DNA of 64,000 bases from Mermis nigrescens (lineage: Eukaryota; Nematoda; Enoplea; Mermithida; Mermithidae): contig JAVLUZ010000636.1 of assembly GCA_036768485.1 (NCBI GenBank), positions 124,001 through 188,000 on the forward strand, in the 5' to 3' direction. The translations under genes and the position numbers were made by a program. Below the pieces are notes generated by a model, which saw only the letters and a program-made list of their open reading frames with translations, made no database searches and was not told the origin of the DNA. This document shows positions 32,802 through 44,100 of this stretch, piece after piece. Numbering within the stretch: the first letter of the stretch is position 1; every line of letters begins with the position of its first letter.

Positions 32802-32868
32802 CAGGCACGTAGCTGGCCGTCCTATTTTGGGGGACCAACACCAATTTTGGGGGGCCTTCCAGAGCCTG
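32802..32868. mobile_element. hAT-like MITE, family A copy 2 (internally deleted)
   Basis: Only 67 bp remain between CAGGCACGTAGCTGGCC and CAGAGCCTG, but the flanking octamers gtttgaag (32794-32801 and 32869-32876) are identical, so the insertion is recent or well preserved. Confidence 0.85.
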
Positions 32869-33296
32869 GTTTGAAGTGGATGCTGCGATTCACCCCATGG
32901 TAGATAAATGCGTAAATTGCGCGAACACACACTTTTTTGAACTTTTTTCCGGGAAATTTTTTCACTAACAAAAGTTTGCTTAACTTTCGATATGTTCGTG
33001 GAAAACTTTGAAACTGCGTGTCTTTATGACTACAGATTTTGCGAATTCCGCTTTTGCATATTGATGGTTGGCTGATTTTTTCCAGACTTTTCTGCTAAGA
33101 ATCGAAGAATTTGCAAGTATGTTTTAGCGTTTTTAAATACCGACCTTGTTTATCGATGATCTAAGACATAATTAAAAAATCATCAAATAATGAGTAATTG
33201 TTTTTAAGCTGCTAGAAAATATTAAAATCGAGGAAGGAACTTTAGATATCTCATTGTTTTCAGATACTAGAATAATTTAAACTAAACTTCACAAGA

Positions 33297-33416
33297 ATGG
33301 AAGACGAGTGTGTTAATCTAAGACTACAACAGCTCTATTTTGGCAACCATTTATACATTGAAAATGAGCTAAAGAGGATGCATTCTGATTCAAAAAATGC
33401 AGCTTGTGGGAGTTAG
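33297..33416 (+). CDS. Candidate small ORF or exon, 39 codons
   Basis: ATG at 33297 opens MEDECVNLRLQQLYFGNHLY and ends in AACGS at TAG 33414-33416. The composition is protein-like and an acceptor-like ttgttttcag lies 26 bases upstream. It sits between repeats and the 3' flank of small secreted gene 2. Function unknown; it may be a chance ORF. Confidence 0.3.
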   Translation: MEDECVNLRLQQLYFGNHLYIENELKRMHSDSKNAACGS

Positions 33417-33600
33417 CTGTTAAAAACAAGTTAAGAAATTCAGATCTGGATAAATGCAGAAAATTAAATAAAAATAATATGCCAAAAGCAATATTATTCC
33501 TTTATTAGATCCTGACAAGACATGTGCGCTAAAGATTCAGTTCTAAAGCGGATAATACGACTATTGCGCGGAAAATGCTCATCGTTTCGAACCTTCTCAA

Positions 33601-33906
33601 TTATCCCAAATTTTCCAAGGTTTTTCTCGCATCTTCTACTCTTTGATTGAAATTCTTGTCCGCTGCCGTTTTTATATTACTCATCAAAACGTATAAACCT
33701 TGCTGCAAGCCTTGATTCAATCGTTCGCCGTTTCTTTTATTGGCAAGTAGCCAATATTTGTTGATATCCGCAGTCCGGCCTAGTTGATTATCCGCCGGAT
33801 AATAATCGGGATAATTCGGATCGTTCGATTCATCCGAATAATAACTTTGAGAACAAGTTATTGTGATCAGAATCGATATGAAGAATACGGCGATTTCTTT
33901 GAACAT
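33601..33906 (-). CDS. Small secreted protein, paralogue 2
   Basis: The complete 101-codon ORF has a clear signal-peptide-like start (EIAVFFISILITITCSQS), then an acidic, tyrosine-rich linker (YYSDESNDPNYPDYYPADN) missing from paralogue 1. After that come WLLANKRNGERL and the C-terminal FNQRVEDARKTLENLG. The shared core and shared 5' and 3' flanks with 28986-29210 show a local duplication about 4.7 kb apart. A TATA box (TATAAAA, minus strand) lies near 34000-34007. The family is not recognised. Small secreted proteins of this sort occur in insect saliva, haemolymph or reproductive secretions, but nothing here decides between these. Confidence 0.75.
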   Translation of the reverse strand: MFKEIAVFFISILITITCSQSYYSDESNDPNYPDYYPADNQLGRTADINKYWLLANKRNGERLNQGLQQGLYVLMSNIKTAADKNFNQRVEDARKTLENLG

Positions 33907-33999
33907 CGTTTAATATCGGAAACGACCAGTGTTAGACAAGTTGGGGCTACTGCGAAACTGAATGCATGTAACAATGTGCACTAAAAAATCACTTATCGC

Positions 34000-34007
34000 T
34001 TTTTATA
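34000..34007 (-). promoter_or_regulatory. TATA box candidate for small secreted gene 2
   Basis: On the minus strand TATAAAAAG lies about 95 bp upstream of the ATG at 33906, with a TCAGT-like initiator motif (33957-33961) between them. Spacing to the initiator (about 45 bp) is longer than usual. Confidence 0.4.
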
Positions 34008-34937
34008 CAGAATCAAATTATTGTTAAAAAATGCTTATTATTTTGAATGAAATTTCGTTTTAATAATTAAATTACATAAGAAAACTACTGTCAAAAAATG
34101 CGAAGATACGCAGACTCTTAACAATTACGAAAGTCAAGAAGTAGTCACTAATTACTTAAACTATTATTCCAAAACAAGGGAGAGTTGCAATAATTTTTGC
34201 ACGCTATAAAATAAGGAAAATGAGGTGCATATGTGTATATGTATATGCTGAATTTTGTGTGTTTAAATGACTGTCAATTTCGAAGCCAATCGGAGAACAG
34301 TACCTACTGCTTAAATATAAATGTTCGTAAAAGTATTTAGGTACTAAAACGCACCTATTTGGCTTGAATTTGCTGCTTATGCAAAATAAAGTTGAAGTAA
34401 TGCAAAATTTATATCAAATCCAAACAATCAAAAATAAAACTGAACCTAACTACGAAAAATGACGCAAAAATATATTTCACAATCTTAGTGCGAGTAAAGT
34501 ACATCTGGTAGTATTTACAACATAATTATTACAATTATATCAATGTATAATTAATAATCGTACATGAACCTGCGGGACTGTGATTTTGGCTACATTTTAT
34601 ACATTTTCTTTTATATTGAAAAGGCATTGATGGAAATATTCAAAATTGATTGCTAAATTCTTTGCCTTAAGACAATCACTTTTTTACCAAATGACTAAAA
34701 TTTAGATAAAAATTCTGGAAAGGACAAATCTTGGATCGGTTTATAACAAAAATTATTTCTATTCGATTAATAAATCGAAGAGATCAGAAGTTAGAACACT
34801 GCTTAGGATACAAAGCATTCGTACGTATGTACATACATACAAATGGGAATGAAGAAAAAAATAGATACAATTTATTCCAGATCCCGCTTACTTATTTTTG
34901 TCGTAGTAAAGTGGATCATAGTGAAGCTACAACTGAT

Positions 34938-35222
34938 TTAAAACGCTTCAATTTTATCATTCTTATTTTTGATATTGTAGTTCCTAATCCTAATATCAGA
35001 TAAAAACGTATTCCAGTAATGCTTTATATCAGTTAAAAAGTAGGCTGAATCTCTTTGGAAGGTAAATTCTTTTAACACTACCGAAAACTTGTCGAAGTAA
35101 AATAAAAAAATTCTTTTGATACTTTTATTTTTTGGAAACTGTATTCTTATTGCGTTTCTTTCTTTCATCGCTTTGTCGTAAAAATAGTTATCTCGTACAA
35201 ACAAAACGGAATATAATAAAGA
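34938..35222 (-). CDS. Unidentified ORF with an acceptor-like start
   Basis: An acceptor-like gaattattag is followed by an open frame of about 95 codons with FVRDNYFYDKAMKERNAIRI and HYWNTFLSDIRIRNYN, ending TAA at 34938. Aromatic and charged residues alternate as in a folded protein, but base composition is AT-rich like its flanks. I recognise no family. It could be an exon, a decayed transposon ORF or chance. Confidence 0.28.
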   Translation of the reverse strand, partial: SLLYSVLFVRDNYFYDKAMKERNAIRIQFPKNKSIKRIFLFYFDKFSVVLKEFTFQRDSAYFLTDIKHYWNTFLSDIRIRNYNIKNKNDKIEAF

Positions 35223-35509
35223 CCTAATAATTCAATATTAAAAGACTCAAGCATCCGATAAACTTGACTTTCTGAAATTCATCATTGTCAGGAAGGCTTG
35301 TTTCAATTATTCACGTCGAGATCCTAATTAGTGCACAAAACTGTACTGTTGACAAATAGTAATTTCATAAAAAAACTCTGGGAATAAAACATGATCCATT
35401 CGCAATAAAGCTCCGGGTTGAGTCACGTGAGAACTCAGCAAAGGTGGCAGCTTCAGAATGATAAACAGAGATTGGATGGATTATGTTACCTATGTAGAAA
35501 CTCTTTTAC

Positions 35510-35761
35510 CATAGGTAGGCGGACCCAAAGTTCTTAGGGGATGCAAGATTTTTTCAAAGGTCAAAAAATGGCCTTAAAAATGGTGGTGTGGCGAAAAAAC
35601 ACCATTTTTCACCGTTCCTCATCGATCACTATCCATTGGCATCAAAAAATTGCTAAACAAACAAAAAAATTTAAAAAATTGAATTCTGGGGGTACTTTGG
35701 TTTCTGGGGGAGGATTTTGGTTTCTGGGGGGTGCATACCCCAAACCCCATGCCCAGGTATG
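35510..35761. mobile_element. hAT-like MITE, family B
   Basis: Starts CATAGGTAGGC and ends GCCCAGGTATG, with flanking tcttttac and cctattac (6 of 8 match). Internal blocks are as in the other family B copies. Confidence 0.7.
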
Positions 35762-35769
35762 CCTATTAC

Positions 35770-36898
35770 TGCAATTCACACTCCTATGCCAATTTTGCTT
35801 GAAGCAAGAGCGTCAGATCCTTAGTGAGTAAAGGCATAGCATCAGCGATGCTTAAGATATAAAACAATATTTTGGGCTCAAAATAAAATACAATTTCAAT
35901 TTTTTCTCTGAATTTGTTATTGGTGGATAAACCAAGATTAATAGAAACAAATGCTTAGGCAAATAGACAAGTTTGCAACAAAAGTTGCACGCCATTTCAA
36001 TTTATCCGTAGCAACTTATATTCAAACGGATGTGTGTAGGTGTATCGACTAGATTTGATTAAAATGGTCTTGCTCTGAATCGGACCCCTGAGATTTACAT
36101 AACACGGCTTCAAAAAATTCTTACCACCAACTAGAGGAGACTAATTCATTTTTTTGGCTACGGAAAACATCTTGTAGAGATGTCATTCTTGTAGACCCTT
36201 CTACATTTAATTGTTGATCGAACGATAGAATTCGGCGAACAAATAAGATAAAAATATTCATTAACATTTTGCGTTCAATAGATTAATTCTAAATGGTCGT
36301 AAGTGACCCATTCCACACATAATACTGTAGACTGATATAAGATATTGAGCATTTTGAATCTTACAGTATTTTAAGTGCATGACGAACAACACAAGATCTA
36401 GTAATCAGCACATGATGAGTCCTTTTCTAATTGATATTCGAAGGACTTAGTCATTTTAGTTTTCTAAATGTTTGCATTATTATTAAAATATGTAAATGAA
36501 AAGTTGATATCTATGCACTTCTTCTGCATCCCAGATATCCAAATTATTAAATTTGAGAAACACTTATAAATTTATGCCCGAAATAATCTAGAAATTAGAC
36601 GAGGAAGCGGAAGCGGTTTGATTCGTCGACAAAATTTTGGAGTACTCGGTCCTGTCATCTGTAAAGTGACCGAAGTATCCTCTATGATAAAATTTTTTAT
36701 GTGAGTCTGTGCATACCTTATAGCTATGCACGGTACTTATTTAATTAATCAAAAACAAATGCATATTTCATTATCCAGTTACAATGAAAACGCGAGAAAT
36801 AATATAAACGAGAAAAATTAGAATAGAAACACACTACAGCGAGACTAATTCAAAATAGCACCCAATAGACGAACAAATTTATAGACTTCATATGAGTA
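35770..36898. other. Intergenic DNA without a recognised gene
   Basis: Unique-looking AT-rich sequence. No ORF over 60 codons, no splice-bounded frame and no clear repeat were seen. Confidence 0.5.
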
Positions 36899-37275
36899 CA
36901 GGGACGTATTTAAGGGGGCAGGGAGCTTCCGCCCCTCCTTGATCGGAAGAAAATAATTGAAAGGTGAAAATGCACGAAAAGACGTAAAAATTGCTTCTCC
37001 CTGCCAGAAAATCTTTAAATTTTCAGTACTTAATGCAATGTTTCGAGTCTTTCTAGTTTGTCTCAGATTCGAACAAAAAAGGCACTTTTTACAACCAGTA
37101 AGAGAGAAAAAACGTTTATTTTATTTTTTATTATTTTTTTATTTCTTTATTAAAATAGTTACTGGCGAATTTGAAGGAGTGTTGCTTAAAAATTGTAATT
37201 TTGATGTTGTGTTGATTTTGGATTACTTTCTTGAAAAAAATTTTCATTTTTCCATTTCGAATTAGGTTATAGACC
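36899..37275. repeat. Dispersed repeat, partner of 6568-6905
   Basis: Starts gggacgtatttaagggggca and ends near cgaattaggttataga. The 102-codon plus-strand ORF inside is T-rich with poly-F and poly-L runs and is not considered a gene. Confidence 0.55.
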
Positions 37276-37939
37276 AAACATGGGCAGCAACCAAATTCTA
37301 GGGAGTCTGATGGGACAAAGTCGCAAAAAATCGTAAAACATTTTAATCATGGTGATCTACCGGATTCGGAGCGTTCATGATTCTAGGGGTGATCCAGACC
37401 CCGCCCCTATGCCCGTTTGTGGACTAGACCCCAAACCGCTCCCGACGTGCATGTCTGGTCGTGATTCAGCGTGCACTAACTCAAATTTACACTATGAAAC
37501 ATATGATCAATTCATACGTTTTACGGATCAAAAATGTGTGTGGAGGTCAAACGTGGGCATGGGAGGGATGGAGGTGTGGGGGTTAAACCCCGAGAATCCA
37601 GTGGAATCTCAAAATCGATAGATCCCCAAAATTAAATTTTTGGAATGTTTTGTAGGATTTTTACCACTTTTACGCCAACAAGACTTCACAGAATTTGGTC
37701 GCTGCCCATGTACGGTGGGGGCCTGTAGATCCCTGGCCATTTTAGGGGGATGGCTCCAATTTTTGGCTAAAAAGGCAAAAAAATATAAAAAGGTCAAAAA
37801 ACGCAAGTTTTCGCCAAAAAGGGGGTCAAACATTTTATGATTTTGGGGAATGAGACGGACGACCATCTCCGGTTGGAAGATTCCTCATCCCCCTGTTACA
37901 TCAACTGACTGGTAAAATTTCAATTAATCCTGTCGTTAA

Positions 37940-38139
37940 TTAGTTGTAAGCGTAGCGTAACACTCTCGCTCCCGGTCCTTCTGCGCGTTTATCATTTGCG
38001 GGAAAGCCACGAATTCGATCATATTCGTCGTACAGGTAATCAAAGTTCTTCATCGCATCGTCAACGTCATTTTCATTTGGATTTGCGGGTCTTGATCGAT
38101 TAAACATCACCGACGATGATAGTGATACTTCACTTCCGT
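37940..38139 (-). CDS. mwh: mwh-like gene, terminal exon
   Basis: The acceptor tttgttaag opens a phase-1 exon reading SEVSLSSSVMFNRSRPANP, then MKNFDYLYDEYDRIRGFP and the end GARVLRYAYN, with TAA at 37942-37940. The donor TCGCTG|GTAAAT at 39901 leaves the matching phase. Confidence 0.72.
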
Positions 38140-41100
38140 CTTAACAAACTTTACGTCAGTAAATTCTTTAAAAATTTAGTGAAACTTAGAAATTTTAGGC
38201 GCTATAATAGGCGTACGTGTAAAAGGGGGATGGGGGGTGTCCCACTCGAAGTTGGTCGACCCCTATCTCCAATTCAAAGATAGAAAATTTTTGCCAGAGA
38301 AAAGTATGATATAGGCATGGATTGAACGGAGTAAAATTCATACTGTATATCTTGTTACATACGCGTTTGTATCAAAACAAATGCATACTTAGACGAAAGC
38401 TGAAAATTTTCGGAATTCTGCTTTAGAATTGAATCAAATATGTGTAAAATTCGCTTCGTTTATGTTCCAAAAATTTTCAAACGAGTCAAAAAGTTTTCGT
38501 ACAAGGACATAATAAATGATTTATATTATAGATTCATAAATAGTGACCAGAAAAAATATATAAATTAATAAAAAATAATAATAATAAGATAAACAAATAA
38601 ATGAAATGGAATAAAAATAAAAAAGTAAAAAGGAAGCAAGCTAAGGTGAAAAACACGTGTACAATAAACAGTACGAAAGTATATACATAAAAAGAATTAT
38701 ATTGTGAGATTACAGATTTTACGGGGCGCAGAAGCACCGCCGTGAAATAGGTTCCTGATGATAAATACAGAACAACAAAATACAGTACCACAGTGGAACA
38801 AAAATAAGATAAAATAAACTAATCATGAATAATAAAGACTGTACAAATAGCAGGGCCATCAGAGTGTTACTAAGTTGCTACAGTTTCATGCATTTTGTCC
38901 TCTCGGAGAGACTGACAGGCTTACGTGTACACGTCGTATTAAGAAAGTCTACAAAAATCACAAATTATAAAAATTCAATAAAAATAATGTAAACCTTCAA
39001 AAGATTTTACTTAAATAGATTTTTTACCTCGCGTTCCACGCTGGCAAATGGCGCCTCCTGCCACCTTAAATCCTCCTTTAAGTTGGAGTCTCTCAAACCG
39101 AATAGATGATCATTAAAATAAAACACTTCGTTGCATCTGCGATACAGATGGTAGCCATCCTAAATCTTATTATTTTTCTTGAGCTCAAAAAATTCAGATC
39201 GAAATTTTTTCGATTTTCCGATAATTTTTGCTCATTTTTCAAATTCCGCAGTTCCAAATTCAATCTGCCGCAAAATTCTCTGATGCTCAGCAGTGACGGA
39301 CCTAGAATTTTCCTAAGGGAGGCTACCCCAGCGTTTTCTAAGCCAGAAAAAATAGATCCGAAAACCGGCATTAACGTGCAGAGCAGCGTTTTTTCGCCTT
39401 ATATTTTTAGCCAATATATAATTTCTGATGCAGAAATTATGCAAAAAATTTCAAAATTTTAAGCAATTTTGAGCTAAAAGTGCTTGCTGGAAACTTGTGA
39501 AATTTCGACTGAAAGACTTCTACAGACTTTAATTACTTCGCTATTTCCCATTTTTGTTAATTTGGAGCTAAGCCTAGCATATGAGTCGAAACGCATAATT
39601 TTTTAGAATTTATGATAAAAAAATGGAAGAAAACTACAAAAATATGGCAACCAGGCCGCCAAGAAAGTTAATTAATGTAACAAATAGGTATAATCCAGCG
39701 CGAAGCGCCGTAAAAATATGAGAAGTAAGGATGGTCGATGGCCGAAAATGAAGTACATATCCATCCTTTATCTCGCCAAATATTTTTGGCCAATGGTGAG
39801 GGGGCGGCCGCCCCCTTCCGCTCCTAATGCACAGCAATTATCTTCTTTAGGTTCCTGCGACAAGTTTAATCAGCCAAACCAATAGTATTACGAGATTTAC
39901 CAGCGATTGAAGAATACGTGGCTTCAGCATCACTGAACAAGCCCCGCCCATCGTTCTTATTGGTCGATCTAATATAATCTCGTTTTTGATTGGTCGACGA
40001 TTGGGAAAGACCCGACGAATCACCGTCATCGTCAGTCGACGACGCTTTTTGACGTTGGGACAATAAACGACCGTTTCCTCGCTTTTTATTATTAGGCTCA
40101 ATAGTCACGGGTACATAAAATACGCTTCCTGACTTCACGCCAAATTTTTGTTCAGGTCTATTCTCAACATCGTCCGGAACGTGGGTTAAGTTTTGCTGCG
40201 ATCGCGAAATCTGCAAAGAAGCGCTAATTCGTTATTCGTAATTTATATTAATCTAGGGTCGTTGAAATACTTGCGAAGTTTGTATAGGGTGCCATATTTT
40301 TATGTATTGACTTTATTCTCTGGATTACGAACATAAGGAAATCCTGAGATTCAACGCTGTACAATATTTTCGTTTTCAGTTGCGATAATACCCGATTTAA
40401 ATGTAAAATAATTATAAATCATCTTAGAAAACTAGAAAAACGGTAGCCTAAAAACCTGAAAGAACTCGCACATAAATAAACACTCAAGAATACATGCACA
40501 TCGTGGGAATTCTGGGAGGAGTCAGCCCTGAAAATTTTTTATTGAATGCCTTTTTAAACTAAAAACTATGGATAAGCACTCAAAAATACTTTTTTGGCGT
40601 TTCACACGATGATCGTTCTTGCTAGAACACAAAGACAAACAAAATTTCTAAAAAAACTTGAACACAATACGCATAATCAAAAAATGAATATCTGAAACTT
40701 TATTAAATTTGAATTTGCTCAAAAAATTAGATTTATCCAAAAATTTTACACTTTTTGAGCCAACACATTTTCTATGAGTTTTTGTGAGGTCGCACGCAGA
40801 CATTTTGCGGGGGTCAGTTACTAGCCATTCTAGAAGTCTGACTCCCAACCCTGAGAACACTTTCATGACCAACGTTAATCTCGTGGCGATTATGTTCAGA
40901 AGGAACCACAGTCCAAATTTTGTCCACATTTCAGAATTTTTGTCCATTTTTTATTTTGTTCTCCTTGAAGATTCAGAAAATAACACAAAATTTTTTCATC
41001 GGGAACCAGGCACGTAGCTGGCCGTCCTATTTTAGGGGATCAACGCCAATTTCGGGGGATCAACACCAATTTTGGGGGACTAAGCCCAAAAATACCAAAA

Positions 41101-44100
41101 ATAGCACGAAATAACGTTTAAAAAGTCATATTTTTCCGATTTTTCTGAATTTTGGGGGGTTTTGACCCCCATTCCTCCTCAGAGATATGTGCCTGTCGGG
41201 AACCAAGCCCAAAAATTGTTTTCATATTTCGAAATTTTGGTTCACGGAACACCGCAAATGTGGAAAAATGGTGCGTATGACCACAGATGCTCAGCATGGC
41301 CGATATAGGAATTCACTGGGAAGAGGGGGTGAACAAAACTGGATTTTCGGACCAGAATGGCCTCAAAAAATGGTTTAAGCGCTAAAATACCGTTAAAACT
41401 ACGTTATTACACAGTTTCTGGTCAATTTAAAGCACTTTCAAAAAATTTCCAATTTATATCTCCATTTCCCTCAGAGAATTTCCTTTTTTTCTATTCTGGG
41501 ATTCTAGTCCCCCAACCCACCCATCCCACGTGCATGTCTGCTTATGACCCTGAGTCCTTCACCTGCTTGCTCAAATCTGGCGTCCTTTGCTCTGATGATG
41601 ACGAAGGATGGCCCTGGACCAAAATTGGTTTTTCGGGGCACAAGTACGAAAAGCCTTTCATCTTCGATTTGTCGAAATTGTTCGCCGTCGACGATTGCCT
41701 GGTCAAATTTTTCTGCCTGTCGACGTTTTTGACGTAATGACGATCTATTTTTTGAACGTCGTTTGGATAATTATTGCTCGTATTTTCGGGGGTCGACGTA
41801 AAATCGCTGGGCGACGCGGAATTTTCTGCCAATTTTTTCTCAAAATTGCCATTGTGACGCCCAAAAATTTGCTCCTCCCTGGGCGACCGTGTATTGGTCA
41901 AAAAATTTTCTCCCCCCAATTTCGAATTTTGAGCCAAATTTTGCTCGCTTTTCGCTTTTTTCAATATTCCGCCGACGTAACGCGGGTGTTGGTTTTTTTC
42001 GGCCGATTCCGAATATTTATTTCGCGCCTGAGGACGTCGGCAATTGAGTCTTGATGAACTTAAAATAACTAATCGTTATGTTGAATAATTACTGTATAGC
42101 TTTGAAATAATTGGTAAGTATAGTTATAATAATAATTATAATTAAGTTAATTATCGTAATCAAAACAATAATCATTATTATAAATAAGATAATTATAATT
42201 ATGGGTGGATGTAGAATTAATAATTACATATATTATAATAATTATTCTTAAGATTATATAATTATAATTATAATCAATAGTAGCTGAAGATCGAGCTTAT
42301 AGGTGAAGACGAATTTTCGGAGAAAAAGGAATCGAAAAATCAAAAATCCATAATACAAAATGAATTTCCTTCAGCAACGCAATGTCATCTTAGCACAAGA
42401 TAATAAGTTTTTGACTCACTTCAAGAAAACTGAAAGTTGGCACTCCCAAAATTCAAATTTTGATCATCTCAGGCTCGGTTATGATTTTGAGGAAGGCTTC
42501 AAGATTTTTCCTGCCGAAAGTTCGTGATTTAGAAATAGCAGTATTAAGTTATGTAAGAACTTTTAAGTTAGATGCATGAATTGTGGACTGCTGAGGCAAA
42601 AAACGAAAATAATTATACTTTCCCGAGTGATTTATGACATTAAATGAATATCAGAAAACTAAATTTTAGCACGTTAATCTTTTTTTAAAATCAATACGTA
42701 GGATTTAAGTGCATGAAGAAGAAAGTTCTCTACCTATTTCTGTTTTACTCATCAATAAACAAAGCATGTAACAAATTTTGGGAACCCTGAAGGGTGATTT
42801 TAGATAGTATGGTAGTGTACATTCAGGAGCGTATGTAGGATTTTTTAAAGAAAGGAGAGGCAGTCCAAATTTGGTGAACCTATATTTCTGGACACGTTCG
42901 CCTGGGCACGAAATGAAGTGCATGTTCTGACGTTTGGAGCATGCTCTATCCATTAAACTCATAAAATTCAAGCTTTCCGAAAAAATTTTATTTTCTCGTA
43001 ATATGCTAAGAAAAATGACTTGTTCTGACCGCGCCTGGGCCCAAATTACGAAAAATAATGATCCTACGACGCGAAGCGCCGAAAATATTAAGATTTTTCG
43101 ATGAAAAGATACCAATTTATTTCATTTTTTTGCATCATCTTATCTTTTAAAAATTATTTTTAGGCTAAGGGGGGCAGCCGCCCCCTCCTCTCCTGCGTTC
43201 GCCCATGTGTATATTATTTTTTATTATTTCATATTATTATTATTTTATTTTATTATTATGTATTGTTTTTGTGTTAGTGAAGGTGTGATATTAATATACC
43301 AGCGTTTGAATCCTTGATCATGCAATACCCTAATGAGTTCAGGATGCATAAAGAATTAATGAAGTTAAATCAATTACGCTATGCACAAAACGGACGAAGA
43401 AGAAATTTTTCAGGAAGAAAATGAGGCTCATCAATCAAGACACTTTCTACGCTATTTAAACTTTAATTAATTTTTTAAACTTGAATCCCTACTAGTAAAA
43501 CACGAATTCCATAAACTTCCCCTGCCCCTCCCCCGGCAGATCGGTTATGGTGTGCACCTATGCTTACGCCCATACATGCAGAGCTGGAAATTCTGGGGAT
43601 CAGCCCCGAACAACCTCTTAAAAGTGTTTTTGTGTTAAAAACGATGGGTATATATCAAAAACACCCTTTTTTGACGTTGAGGACAATGCTTGTTCTCTCT
43701 AGAACATAAAAAAATTTAGGAAAAATTCGAGTAAATTGAACAAAATACAGTCCAAAAAATGAGTATGGTGCGAAACGTTAAGAATTTGGCACTTTTGAGA
43801 CGAAAGTAAGAAACATGTTCAAAAAGAGCATTTTTACGACTTTTGTTAAATATCGATAATTCTAGGGTTTATTTTTCGGATGGGCGGTCAGCAGCCCTTC
43901 TTAGGAGGAGGTCAAACTCCCTAAAGTCATGTATGCTTGCTTACGCCTCTGAATCATCGCCTGATTCAGTCGATTCCATTGCGACCGATCGTCGCCTGCG
44001 ATAATAAACATGATTATACAGGGGATTGCTTTCAACAAGGCCTCGTCTCGCTTTCACTTCACCAGGCTGCGAAACACCGGACTCTGACTTAAAAATATGG

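Noticed and set aside
37349..37866. ORFs of 66-90 codons on both strands
   Set aside because: They sit in fragments of the CATA-TGGGC repeat families (ctgcccatgtacggt ends) and carry no protein signature.
41608..42054. 148-codon plus-strand ORF
   Set aside because: Antisense to the long mwh-like tail exon, whose splice sites and phase are well supported; hydrophobic and arginine-rich composition is typical of a shadow frame.
42705..43115. 136-codon minus-strand ORF
   Set aside because: It lies in a dispersed repeat with the acgcgaagcgcc box and GC-rich end seen elsewhere; no domain and no splice support.
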